From the NCBI GenBank assembly GCA_934101745.1, contig CAKOSD010000013.1, positions 1-13,925 on the forward strand: a stretch of DNA of 13,925 nt. Direction: 5' to 3'. Source of the DNA: an uncultured Bacilli bacterium. Its GTDB lineage: Bacteria; Bacillota_I; Bacilli_A; RF39; UBA660. Positions within the stretch are counted from its first letter, which is position 1, and each line of letters begins with the position of its first letter. The notes below the pieces were generated by a model. It saw only the letters and a list, made by a program, of their open reading frames with translations. It had not been told where the DNA came from and made no database searches. This document shows positions 1 through 6,928 of the stretch, one piece after another. A program made the position numbers and the translations under genes.

Positions 1-411
1 AATTTAGATTGTACCGGCGATTTTTATCTTCCTAAAGTATACGAGGAAATAATTAAACGTCAAAATGCTATTAAAGATATTGATGTTGCTAATTATGTAA
101 ACAAGGCTAGATTAGTAGAATATAAAAATTATAAAATTATTGTATCTATTAGTGAAGGATATCGTTCTTATGTAGGAAATGAACTTATGAAAATGTATCC
201 AACAGCCGATTTTGTTTTAATAATTAACTTTTATCGCTTAACTTGTTCTTTAAGAATCGATAATGATAAATATGATTTAGGACAAGTCGCTAAGGAATTT
301 ACTCATAATGGCGGTGGTCATAAAAGAGCAGCCGGTTTTCAATTTGATGATTCCTCAATTCCTAAGATTGAAGAAATTATCTCCAAATATTTAGTATTAG
401 CAAAAAATTAA
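1..411 (+). CDS. DHH/DHHA1-family phosphoesterase, C-terminal part (5' end outside window)
   Basis: The frame is open from base 1 to TAA at 409-411, giving 136 residues; the N-terminal DHH domain that carries most metal ligands lies outside the window. What remains is a DHHA1 domain, marked by the glycine-rich GGGHKRAAG segment at about bases 310-337, which in this family contributes to substrate binding. Relatives such as NrnA (about 310 aa) degrade nano-RNA oligoribonucleotides and pAp in the cytoplasm; RecJ and GdpP share the same fold. The short visible length before the stop fits an NrnA-like protein, but RecJ-type or other DHH proteins cannot be excluded without the N-terminus. No terminator is visible before parA, 62 bp downstream, and the parA promoter -35 appears to overlap the stop codon. 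An internal ATG at 187 is not the real start, because homologous sequence continues upstream of it. Confidence 0.85.
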   Translation, partial: NLDCTGDFYLPKVYEEIIKRQNAIKDIDVANYVNKARLVEYKNYKIIVSISEGYRSYVGNELMKMYPTADFVLIINFYRLTCSLRIDNDKYDLGQVAKEFTHNGGGHKRAAGFQFDDSSIPKIEEIISKYLVLAKN

Positions 412-438
412 GACAAAACAGTTTTTATATGTTAAAAT
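410..438 (+). promoter_or_regulatory. Predicted promoter of parA
   Basis: AAGACA (410-415, 4/6 to TTGACA), a 17-bp spacer and TAAAAT (433-438), with an extended -10 TG at 430-431. The -35 overlaps the stop of the preceding DHHA1 gene. Transcription would start near 445, leaving a leader of about 30 nt. Prediction only. Confidence 0.45.
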
Positions 439-473
439 AAAGTAGCAGAAGTTTTGACGAAGGTGGTATTAAA

Positions 474-1259
474 ATGACAAAAATAATTGCTTTAGTAAAT
501 CAAAAAGGTGGTGTTGGTAAAACCACATCTAGTATTAATTTATCAGCGGCCTTAGGAAAAGAAGGCAAAAATACTTTATTAATTGATTTAGATCCCCAAG
601 GAAATGCAACAACCGGTCTTGGAATTAATAATGGGGATATTAAACATGATATTTATGATGTAATGACAGGGGCTTGCGAAGTAAAAAGTGCCGTTATAAA
701 GACAAAATTTAAAAACTTATCCATGATTCCCGCAACCTTAAATTTAGCGGGAGTTGACGTGGAATTTGTAAAAGCGATGCTAGAAGACTCTAACTTTCGT
801 CAAAATGAACAATTAAAGTTGAGCCTAGAACCCTTAATGGGAACATATGATTATATTATAATTGATTGTCAACCATCTCTTGGTATTACTACTATGAATG
901 CCTTGGTTGCCAGTAATTCCGTAATTATTCCGGTTCAGTGTGAGTTCTTTGCCCTCGAAGGTATAACCCAGTTATTAAATTCTATTATTATGGTTCAATC
1001 TAATATGAACCCTGGTTTACGCATCGAAGGAGTACTACTTACTATGTTAGATGGTCGTACTAATATTGGTCTAGAAGTAATTGAGGAAATACGTGGTTAC
1101 TTTAAAAATAAAGTATTTAATACTATCATTCCTCGTCTAGTTCGTCTAGTAGAGGCTCCAAGTCATGGCAAACCCATAAGTGATTATGATCCTGATAGCA
1201 GAGCAACACTTGCTTACCAAAATTTAGCCAAGGAGGTTATTAGTAGAGATGGAAACTAA
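474..1259 (+). CDS. parA: Chromosome-partitioning ATPase ParA/Soj
   Basis: A cytoplasmic, DNA-binding P-loop ATPase of the ParA/MinD family that works with ParB in chromosome segregation and, in Bacillus, modulates DnaA. The 261 residues show the deviant Walker A K11GGVGKTT18 (signature lysine K11, catalytic-loop lysine K16), the A' motif DLDPQGN with D40, and a Walker B strand YIIIDCQPSLG. There is no N-terminal HTH, so it is the short chromosomal Soj type rather than the long plasmid type. AAGGTGG at 460-466 gives a good ribosome site 7 nt before the ATG, supporting this start. Its 3' end overlaps parB by 11 nt, so the two are very likely co-translated. Length (Soj about 253 aa) and motifs are intact. 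Confidence 0.96.
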   Translation: MTKIIALVNQKGGVGKTTSSINLSAALGKEGKNTLLIDLDPQGNATTGLGINNGDIKHDIYDVMTGACEVKSAVIKTKFKNLSMIPATLNLAGVDVEFVKAMLEDSNFRQNEQLKLSLEPLMGTYDYIIIDCQPSLGITTMNALVASNSVIIPVQCEFFALEGITQLLNSIIMVQSNMNPGLRIEGVLLTMLDGRTNIGLEVIEEIRGYFKNKVFNTIIPRLVRLVEAPSHGKPISDYDPDSRATLAYQNLAKEVISRDGN

Positions 1260-2157
1260 GAGAAAAGCCTTAGGAAAAGGTTTAGAACAATTATTTACCA
1301 ACGAACGAATTGATTTTGACAACTTTGAAAAAGGTTTAGTTGAAGAAGCCAAACCCAACGAAATTGCCGAAATTAAAATAAGTGAGATTCGCTCTAATCC
1401 TTACCAACCTCGTAAGATATTTGATGAAGAGGCCCTAAACGAATTAGCCTCATCCATAAAAGAGCACGGAATTGTCCAACCAATCATTGTCAAAAAAAGT
1501 ATAAAAGGCTATGAATTGGTAGCCGGGGAACGCCGTACCAAAGCCGCTAAAATTGCTGGGTTAGAAACAGTTCCAGCTATTGTAAAAGATTTTGATGATG
1601 AGCAAATGATGGAAATTGCTCTAATCGAAAACATCCAAAGAGAAAATTTAAATCCCATTGAAGAGGCTATGGCTTACGATAGTATTTTAAGAAGTAGTAA
1701 TATTACCCAAGACGAATTAGCCAAGAAATTTGGTAAAAGTCGTAGTTATATAACTAATAGTCTAGGTCTTTTAAGATTACCAGATGATACTAAAAAGTAT
1801 GTTGAAGATAATAAACTTTCAATGTCTCATGCAAGAGCATTATCTAAATTAGACGATAACGAACAAATAAATCGTTTAGCCAATAAAATAGTTAACGAAA
1901 ATTTAAATGTTCGTGCTATCGAAAATATTACCAGAGATATTCATGATCAGGAAATTAAAAATGAAAAAGATGAAAATACTTTGTTTGAATTTAAGCAGTA
2001 TGATACTTTAAATCCTAATCATATTTACGAAGATGCTATGCGCGAAAAATTTGGTATCAAAGTTAAAATTACCGGTAAAAAAATTGAGATACCATACTCT
2101 TCTCAATTAGAATTACAAAGAATTTTAGAATTAATGGATGTTAAAATTGAAGGATAG
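1249..2157 (+). CDS. parB: Chromosome-partitioning protein ParB/Spo0J
   Basis: A CTP-dependent, parS-binding clamp protein that loads on centromere-like sites, stimulates ParA ATPase and recruits SMC. The 302 residues follow the family order: a basic N-terminal start (METKRKALGKGL) that in Spo0J contacts ParA; the ParB/Srx-like domain with NPYQPR at 50-55 and GERRTKAA at 93-100 (the GERR CTP-binding box; the usual GERRxRA has K for the second R here); ENIQREN at 117-123; an HTH at about 142-164 (TQDELAKKFGKSRSYI); then a C-terminal dimerisation region. AAGGAGG at 1230-1236 lies inside the end of parA, and the start overlaps parA by 11 nt. No canonical parS was found in the window, so its sites must be elsewhere. 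The next gene follows after 2 nt. Confidence 0.96.
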   Translation: METKRKALGKGLEQLFTNERIDFDNFEKGLVEEAKPNEIAEIKISEIRSNPYQPRKIFDEEALNELASSIKEHGIVQPIIVKKSIKGYELVAGERRTKAAKIAGLETVPAIVKDFDDEQMMEIALIENIQRENLNPIEEAMAYDSILRSSNITQDELAKKFGKSRSYITNSLGLLRLPDDTKKYVEDNKLSMSHARALSKLDDNEQINRLANKIVNENLNVRAIENITRDIHDQEIKNEKDENTLFEFKQYDTLNPNHIYEDAMREKFGIKVKITGKKIEIPYSSQLELQRILELMDVKIEG

Positions 2158-2159
2158 TT

Positions 2160-2984
2160 ATGAAAATATTAGAAACGATTTTAAAAATTATTAGAACTAA
2201 ACAAGTTTATACTCCAATAATTGCTATTTTTTTAGGCATTATTGCTTGCAAAGGAATTAATAGTGCTTTACAAAATATGCTGAAAATGCATGATGGCAAA
2301 AACTCTTATGAACAAAAGAAAAGAAGAACTATAATTGATCTATGCTCCAATATTTTTAAGTATGTCGTAATAGTTATTGTTGCTATAATAATACTAGATG
2401 CCTACGGTATTGATACCAAATCAATTATTGCGGGACTAGGAGTTTTATCTGCTGTTGTTGGCTTAGCCCTTCAAGATACATTAAAAGATTTTGTGGGCGG
2501 GATAAGTATTATTTTAGAAAATTATTATGTTGTTGGGGATATCGTTACTTTTGGCACATTTACCGGTGAAGTTGTTGAATTAGGACTAAAAAGTACTAAG
2601 ATTAAAAACTTTAATGGGGAAATTCTAATTCTTGCAAATCGTAATGTTAACCAAGTAATTAACTCATCGCAAGCCAAACAAAACATTTTCTTAGAAATAA
2701 ATGTTGCTTACGAAGAACCAACCGAAAAGGTAGAAACTTCTATAAAGAAAATTATACCTGAAATCGAAAAAATTAATTATGTTGTTAAAAAATCAGTGGC
2801 ATATTTAGGAATATCTTCTTTAGGAGATTCTTCCGTAACATATCTTTTAAAGATTCAAGCTCTTCAAGATAAACAATGGCAAATTAAAAGAGATGCTCTA
2901 AGAATTATTAAAAATACATTTGAAGAAGATAACATTAAGATACCATATCCACAAATCGAGGTGCATCATGGACAAGACATATAA
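2160..2984 (+). CDS. MscS-family small-conductance mechanosensitive channel
   Basis: A 274-aa inner-membrane channel of the short MscS type, which opens under membrane tension to release solutes on hypo-osmotic shock. Predicted TM1 is about 17-36, TM2 about 64-80, and the pore helix TM3 about 87-119, with the small-residue packing pattern (GLGVLSAVVGLALQ) followed by LKDFVGGISI. The cytoplasmic beta domain follows (VVGDIVTFGTFTGEVVELGLKSTKIKNFNGEILILANR), a clear MscS signature, then the C-terminal alpha/beta cage. GAAGGA at 2149-2154, inside the parB end, serves the ATG at 2160. It sits 2 nt after parB and overlaps the DUF951 gene by 17 nt. A parB-mscS-DUF951-ychF order is, from memory, known in staphylococci and related Firmicutes, so the link is probably ancestral. 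Confidence 0.93.
   Translation: MKILETILKIIRTKQVYTPIIAIFLGIIACKGINSALQNMLKMHDGKNSYEQKKRRTIIDLCSNIFKYVVIVIVAIIILDAYGIDTKSIIAGLGVLSAVVGLALQDTLKDFVGGISIILENYYVVGDIVTFGTFTGEVVELGLKSTKIKNFNGEILILANRNVNQVINSSQAKQNIFLEINVAYEEPTEKVETSIKKIIPEIEKINYVVKKSVAYLGISSLGDSSVTYLLKIQALQDKQWQIKRDALRIIKNTFEEDNIKIPYPQIEVHHGQDI
2958..2963 (+). promoter_or_regulatory. Ribosome site fixing the DUF951 start
   Basis: GAGGTG lies 4 nt before ATG 2968, inside the end of mscS. It favours 2968 over an in-frame ATG at 2920, which has no comparable site and would add 16 residues unlike the family. Confidence 0.6.
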
Positions 2985-3165
2985 ATTAAATGATCAAGTA
3001 ATAATGAAAAAACCTCACGCTTGCGGTACTAACTTATGGCAAATAGTGAGAACCGGAGTTGATATTAAAATAAAATGTATCAACTGTGGGCGCGAAGTTA
3101 TGATTGATCGTTTAGAGTTTAATAAAAAATTAAAGAAAGTTTTAGGTGATAATGATGCCAAATAA
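2968..3165 (+). CDS. DUF951 family protein (YyzM-like), zinc-finger-like
   Basis: A 65-aa protein matching the DUF951 pattern: H17-A-C19-G, N22-x-x-W24, R28-x-G-x-D32-I-x-I-K-C37-x-x-C40-G-R, then M45-x-x-R48-x-x-F51 and a lysine-rich end. H17, C19, C37 and C40 could bind one zinc ion; this is an inference from spacing. The biochemical role is unknown to me. The family is typically encoded next to ychF or mscS in Firmicutes. The start at 2968 is chosen because of GAGGTG at 2958-2963 and family length. It overlaps mscS by 17 nt upstream and the transporter gene by 11 nt downstream, so translation is probably coupled on both sides. Confidence 0.88.
   Translation: MDKTYKLNDQVIMKKPHACGTNLWQIVRTGVDIKIKCINCGREVMIDRLEFNKKLKKVLGDNDAK
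3144..3149 (+). promoter_or_regulatory. Ribosome site for the AbgT-family gene
   Basis: AGGTGA lies 5 nt before ATG 3155. ATG 3152 would leave only 2 nt, and GTG 3146 overlaps the site itself, so 3155 is preferred. Confidence 0.5.
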
Positions 3166-4663
3166 AAAAAATAAAGTATCGTTAAATCCCATCATGACTT
3201 TAATGATTTTGATTGGTTTAGCCATCTTATTAAGTGGTATCCTAGCCCTATTTGGCGTCGGTGCTACTAATCCGGCCGAAGGAAACTGGGTAGCCGTTGA
3301 ATCCCTATTAAGTCTTAGGGGAATTAAGTATATATTCCAATCAACTGTTGCTAACTTTGCTTCCTTTACTCCATTATCAATGTTAATTATTATCTTGATT
3401 GGTATTGGAATAATGGATAAAAGTGGGTTCTTAAAAACCACATTCTCTCTTATTACAAGAAAATGTCAAAAGAAAACTATAACTTTTGTTTTAGCGCTTA
3501 TCTGCATTATTTCTTCCATTGGCGGCGATCTTGCTTATGTTGTTGCTATTCCCTTAAGTGCTTTACTATTCTATTATGGAAGACGTAATCCCTTGCATGG
3601 TATAGTCATAAGTTTTGCTGCCCTTACTTGTGGAACTGGATTAAGTATTTTTAAAACCAGTGTTGATTCTAGTTTAGATGCTCTAACCCTAGATGCTGCT
3701 CATATCCTCGATTCCTCATACACTTTAAGTTATTTAGGATACTTTGTTATAATGACCATAGCAGTCTTTGTCTTAGCGGCCGTTATAACTTATGTAGCAG
3801 AAAAATTTAGTGTTAATGATGTTCCTAGATATGAATTTAAAGATGAGAAAAAAGAATTTAAATTAGCTAAAAGAGATATCCGTGGCTTAATATTTGCCGG
3901 AACTTTTGGAATTATATATATCTTAATCTTTATTTATAATATAATTCCTGGTTTACCTTTAAGTGGTAACCTATTAGATTATTCTCAAAAATTATATATA
4001 GATAAATTGTTTAATCCAAATTCCTTCTTTTCTCAAGGCTTCGTCTTTATTATAACCATTTGGTTTGTAATTTTAGGCTTATTTTATGGTCTTGGTTCTC
4101 GAAGTATTAAAAACAGTAATGACTTTTGTGATTATTTAACTCATTCCCTTGATGGAATTGGGCGCACAATTATCTTAATATTATTATCATCAATTTTAAT
4201 TAATATCTTTAAAAAAACAAATATCGGCATAGTTGTAACAGCCTTAGTTGGCAATTTGATTAGCAATTGTAAATTTACCGGCATACCGCTTTTATTAATG
4301 TTCTTCTTTGGTAGCGCTATCGCCACAATACTTTTACCAAATACCGTTAATAAATGGACAATTTTAGCCCCAACTTGTGTTCCAACTTTAATGAATGTTG
4401 GCTTTAGTCCCGAATTTATTCAAGTGGTATTTCGTTTTGCTGAGGGTATGACTTATGGTTTAACTCCAATTATGGCATACTTTGTTATTTATTTGGCTTA
4501 TATGGAAAAATATAATACCAGTGATAGTCCAATCGGTATCTTTAAGATTTTAAATTATCAAAAAAAATATGCTTTAGCAACGGGGGCCGTTCTACTTATT
4601 TTAGCAATTATTTGGTATTTAGTAGGACTACCAATCGGTATAAATGTAATGCCAACAATTTAG
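3155..4663 (+). CDS. AbgT-family transporter (p-aminobenzoyl-glutamate type)
   Basis: A polytopic membrane protein of 502 aa with roughly 9-12 hydrophobic segments spread along its whole length. Family marks (positions from 3155): IGIGIMDKSGF at about 83-93, a conserved re-entrant/TM stretch; SSIGGDLAYVVAIPLSALLFYYGRRNPLHGI at about 120-149, matching the AbgT D-x-x-Y-V...GRxPLxGI motif; and a late NTVNKWTILAPTCVPTL segment. AbgT members import p-aminobenzoyl-glutamate or, in MtrF/YdaH, export antifolates and p-aminobenzoate. The substrate here is not determined, and dipeptide-like amino acid conjugates are possible. Start 3155 is preferred to GTG 3146 on ribosome-site spacing. It overlaps DUF951 by 11 nt and is the last gene of the parAB transcript, since a strong terminator begins at its stop codon. 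Confidence 0.87.
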   Translation: MPNKKNKVSLNPIMTLMILIGLAILLSGILALFGVGATNPAEGNWVAVESLLSLRGIKYIFQSTVANFASFTPLSMLIIILIGIGIMDKSGFLKTTFSLITRKCQKKTITFVLALICIISSIGGDLAYVVAIPLSALLFYYGRRNPLHGIVISFAALTCGTGLSIFKTSVDSSLDALTLDAAHILDSSYTLSYLGYFVIMTIAVFVLAAVITYVAEKFSVNDVPRYEFKDEKKEFKLAKRDIRGLIFAGTFGIIYILIFIYNIIPGLPLSGNLLDYSQKLYIDKLFNPNSFFSQGFVFIITIWFVILGLFYGLGSRSIKNSNDFCDYLTHSLDGIGRTIILILLSSILINIFKKTNIGIVVTALVGNLISNCKFTGIPLLLMFFFGSAIATILLPNTVNKWTILAPTCVPTLMNVGFSPEFIQVVFRFAEGMTYGLTPIMAYFVIYLAYMEKYNTSDSPIGIFKILNYQKKYALATGAVLLILAIIWYLVGLPIGINVMPTI

Positions 4664-4694
4664 GTTTAACTCATAAAAGGTTAAATCTTTTTTT
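4662..4694 (+). terminator. Rho-independent terminator after the AbgT-family gene
   Basis: Stem AGGTTTAAC (4662-4670) pairs with GTTAAATCT (4680-4688): 9 bp with one G-U wobble and a 9-nt loop, followed by a run of seven T (4688-4694). It begins inside the TAG stop and closes the parA-to-transporter operon. Confidence 0.75.
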
Positions 4695-4762
4695 ATTTAT
4701 GATTCATCAAAGCCAGCAATTAATAAAATCTAAACAATAACGAAGAAAAAATAACAAATAAA

Positions 4763-4771
4763 TGGTACAAT
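4763..4771 (+). promoter_or_regulatory. Extended -10 promoter of the rhodanese gene
   Basis: TGG followed by TACAAT (4766-4771) is a TGn extended -10. The matching -35 position (4743-4748, AAGAAA) is poor. It lies 21 bp before the ATG and after a terminator, as expected for a new transcription unit. The rest of 4695-4762 shows nothing else. Confidence 0.5.
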
Positions 4772-4792
4772 ACTAGTAGAGGTGTTAAAAAA

Positions 4793-5185
4793 ATGAAAAA
4801 AATTATTAAAGGTTTATTACTATTATCAGGATTATGTTTACTTTGTGCTTGTGGCAATAACAAAAATACTACAACCCCTATTAGTCTGGATAAAAATGGC
4901 TTTTTAACTAAAGAAGCCCTAAAAAATATTCAGGATGAAGATAACTATGTAATTTTAGATGTCAGAACTAAGGAAGAATATACCGAAAAACATATTGTTG
5001 GCAGCATCTTGATACCATATGATGAAATCTCGGCTAAAACGGTTAATGTTGATAAAGATAAAACTATCTTGGTTTATTGTCGTTCGGGAAAAAGAGCAAC
5101 TAGTGCGGTCGAAAAATTAAAAGAATTAGGGTATACTGCTTACAATATGGGCGGAATTGCTAATATTGACTTACCAAAAGAATAG
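4793..5185 (+). CDS. Lipoprotein with a single rhodanese domain
   Basis: A 130-aa secreted, lipid-anchored rhodanese. The N-terminus is a classic type II signal: MKK, hydrophobic 5-17, and a lipobox LCAC with C20 as the lipidated cysteine, then a polar N/K/T linker. The rhodanese fold follows: D56VRT, the E61-E62-Y...H67 region, and the active-site loop C96RSGKR101, which has the expected six residues. The catalytic cysteine is present, so sulfur transfer or persulfide chemistry outside the membrane is plausible; the physiological acceptor is unknown. AGAGGTG at 4778-4784 supports the start. It has its own extended -10 promoter and is probably followed on the same transcript by the GNAT gene 60 bp downstream, since no terminator lies between. 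Extracytoplasmic single-domain rhodaneses are common in Firmicutes. Confidence 0.9.
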   Translation: MKKIIKGLLLLSGLCLLCACGNNKNTTTPISLDKNGFLTKEALKNIQDEDNYVILDVRTKEEYTEKHIVGSILIPYDEISAKTVNVDKDKTILVYCRSGKRATSAVEKLKELGYTAYNMGGIANIDLPKE

Positions 5186-5245
5186 TAAAAATAAATAATA
5201 TTCATAATTATATATAAAAATAATTTGTAAAAAAGGGGCTGTAAG

Positions 5246-5686
5246 ATGATTATAAGAATAATAGAGGAGAAAGATGCTAAAGTTTGTGATGAATTATTAA
5301 CTAAACTGATAAGAGATGAAAGTCAGTATGACAAATTAATATCTAAAGACTTTAAAGTTCACGATTATTTTAAAAACGTTATTAAAGATAGTAATAATAT
5401 TTTATTAGGATACATCATTGATAATCAAATAATTGGTTATACTTATTTAAAATATCTTGCTAATGATAATAAAAAGGGCTATCTCATAGATGGCTTGTAT
5501 ATCCTAGAAAATTATCGTGGTCAAGGTTATGCCAAAAGCCTTTTAAAATATGCTTTAAATTTATTAGAGAATAAAAGTTTAGATTTTATAGATATAAATG
5601 TTTTAGGCGCTAACGAAAAAGCCCGAAACTTGTATAAATTATTAGGCTTTAAAGATTTTAAAATAACAATGCGTAAATGGGGATAA
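5246..5686 (+). CDS. GNAT-family N-acetyltransferase
   Basis: A 146-aa cytoplasmic protein with the complete GNAT core. Motif A is LYILENYRGQGYAKSLL at 84-100, with R91GQGYA96 forming the pyrophosphate-binding loop for acetyl-CoA. Motif B is N123EKARNLYKLLGF135, with Y130 in the position of the usual general acid. An N-terminal IRIIEEKDA start and a central IIGYTYL strand also fit. The substrate cannot be inferred: GNAT relatives acetylate amines of small molecules, peptides, tRNA or proteins. AAAAGGGG at 5231-5238 is the ribosome site for the ATG. The 60 bp upstream contains neither a clear promoter nor a terminator, so it is likely read through from the rhodanese gene. A weak hairpin follows at 5740. 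Confidence 0.9.
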   Translation: MIIRIIEEKDAKVCDELLTKLIRDESQYDKLISKDFKVHDYFKNVIKDSNNILLGYIIDNQIIGYTYLKYLANDNKKGYLIDGLYILENYRGQGYAKSLLKYALNLLENKSLDFIDINVLGANEKARNLYKLLGFKDFKITMRKWG

Positions 5687-5739
5687 CTAAATAAAGTAAG
5701 AAAAAGGATAATATAAAATTAATCATAAGAAAATCGCTT

Positions 5740-5766
5740 AAAAGTAATTAATTTAATTGCCTTTTT
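5740..5766 (+). terminator. Weak terminator-like hairpin before ychF
   Basis: AAAAGTAATT (5740-5749) pairs with AATTGCCTTTT (5755-5765) with one bulged C, one G-U pair and a 5-nt loop, ending in five T (5762-5766). The stem is A/T-rich and weak. It overlaps the ychF -35 element. Confidence 0.35.
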
Positions 5767-5785
5767 AACCCATTTTATTTATAAT
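5757..5785 (+). promoter_or_regulatory. Predicted promoter of ychF-femX
   Basis: TTGCCT (5757-5762, 4/6 to TTGACA), a 17-bp spacer and a perfect TATAAT (5780-5785). Transcription would start near 5792, giving a very short leader before ATG 5807. Confidence 0.55.
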
Positions 5786-5806
5786 TAACAAAGAGGAAGT
5801 GGTATT

Positions 5807-6907
5807 ATGGCTTTGAAAGCCGGAATAGTAGGCCTACCAAATGTTGGTAAATCTACTTTATTTAATGCAATTACAAAAAAGAATATTTTAGCAGCAAACT
5901 ATCCGTTTGCAACTATCGAACCAAACGTTGGCGTTGTAACTGTTCCTGATACACGTTTAGAATTTTTAGAAAATATGTACTTACCATCAAGAACTATTCC
6001 AACGACCTTTGAATTTACCGATATTGCAGGATTAGTTAAAGGTGCTGCCAAAGGAGAAGGATTAGGAAACAAATTCTTATCTCACATTCGCGAATGCGAT
6101 TGTTTAGTAGAGGTAGTTCGTTGCTTTGATGATGCTGATATCATTCATGTTGAGGGCAAAACTGATCCAATCCGCGATATCGAAATTATCAATGTCGAAC
6201 TTATTTTAGCCGATTTAGAAATAGTAACTAATCGTATTTCTAAGATTGAAAAGAAGGCTCAAACAACTAAAGAAAAAGATGCCGTCTTAGAATATGAAAC
6301 TTTGAAAAAATGTGAAGATTCTCTAATGAATAATATTCCTTTAAGAAGAGTGGAATTTAATGAAGATGAATTATTATTAATTAAAAATTTCAACTTTATT
6401 ACCCAAAAACCAATTATCTACGCTGCTAACGTATCAGAAGATGATTGTATCATCGGCGAAAATGAGTATACAAAATTAGTAAAAGAGTATGCTAAAAATG
6501 ATGATGCTCAAGTAATTGTAATGTGTGCAAAAATGGAAAGTGAACTTGCTGAATTAAATGATGATGATAAAAAAGCGTTTATGGCTGATTTAGGACTTAC
6601 CAATAGTGGTCTAGATAAACTAATATTTGCCACCTACTATCTACTTGGTCTTCAAACTTTCTTTACCGTTGGTAAAGACGAATGCCGTGCGTGGACATTT
6701 AAAAAAGGAATGAAAGCACCAGAATGTGCTGGTTTAATTCACAGCGATTTTCAAAGAGGATTTATTAAGGCGGAAGTTACAAGCTTTAATGATTTAGAAA
6801 AATTGGGTAGTGAAAAGGCCGTTCAAGAAGCTGGAAAATTACGCCTTGAAGGTAAGGAATATGTAATGCAAGATGGGGATATCGTATTATTCCGTTTCAA
6901 CGTTTAA
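5807..6907 (+). CDS. ychF: YchF/Ola1-type translation-associated ATPase/GTPase
   Basis: A universally conserved Obg-family P-loop NTPase that binds ribosomes and prefers ATP. The 366 residues match the usual length (about 363-366). G1 is G9LPNVGKS16; switch I region NYPFATIEPNVG 31-42; G3 is D72IAGLVKGA80; the G4 position reads N208VSE211 instead of NKxD, the family hallmark that loosens guanine specificity. An alpha-helical insert follows G3. The TGS domain occupies about 283-366, with the conserved HSDFQRGFIKAEV at 312-324 and an ending MQDGDIVLFRFNV. AGAGGAAGTGG just upstream supports the ATG. It has its own predicted promoter, and femX follows after 21 nt, probably on the same transcript. 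In many Firmicutes ychF directly follows DUF951; here a three-gene block separates them. Confidence 0.97.
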   Translation: MALKAGIVGLPNVGKSTLFNAITKKNILAANYPFATIEPNVGVVTVPDTRLEFLENMYLPSRTIPTTFEFTDIAGLVKGAAKGEGLGNKFLSHIRECDCLVEVVRCFDDADIIHVEGKTDPIRDIEIINVELILADLEIVTNRISKIEKKAQTTKEKDAVLEYETLKKCEDSLMNNIPLRRVEFNEDELLLIKNFNFITQKPIIYAANVSEDDCIIGENEYTKLVKEYAKNDDAQVIVMCAKMESELAELNDDDKKAFMADLGLTNSGLDKLIFATYYLLGLQTFFTVGKDECRAWTFKKGMKAPECAGLIHSDFQRGFIKAEVTSFNDLEKLGSEKAVQEAGKLRLEGKEYVMQDGDIVLFRFNV

Positions 6908-6913
6908 AATAAG

Positions 6914-6922
6914 AAAAGGGGA
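6914..6922 (+). promoter_or_regulatory. Ribosome site deciding a TTG start for the FemX-like gene
   Basis: AAAAGGGGA ends 6 nt before TTG 6929. The frame is closed upstream by the ychF stop at 6905-6907, and no in-frame ATG or GTG lies between that stop and the start of the conserved N-terminus. Confidence 0.6.
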
Positions 6923-6928
6923 ATTACT

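Noticed and set aside
715..727. DnaA-box-like TTATCCATG in parA, suggesting a nearby origin
   Set aside because: Only 7 of 9 matches to TTATCCACA, single, and inside coding sequence; no cluster.
412..2157. parS site near parAB
   Set aside because: No sequence close to the TGTTTCACGTGAAACA consensus was seen here or elsewhere in the window.
2920..2967. Longer DUF951 frame starting at ATG 2920
   Set aside because: No ribosome site, deep overlap with mscS, and 16 extra residues outside the family pattern; 2968 has GAGGTG at good spacing.
3142..3441. Reverse-strand 99-codon frame
   Set aside because: Lies opposite the start of the transporter gene; no ribosome site or recognisable protein.
4141..4326. 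Reverse-strand 61-codon frame
   Set aside because: Shadow of the hydrophobic transporter coding sequence.
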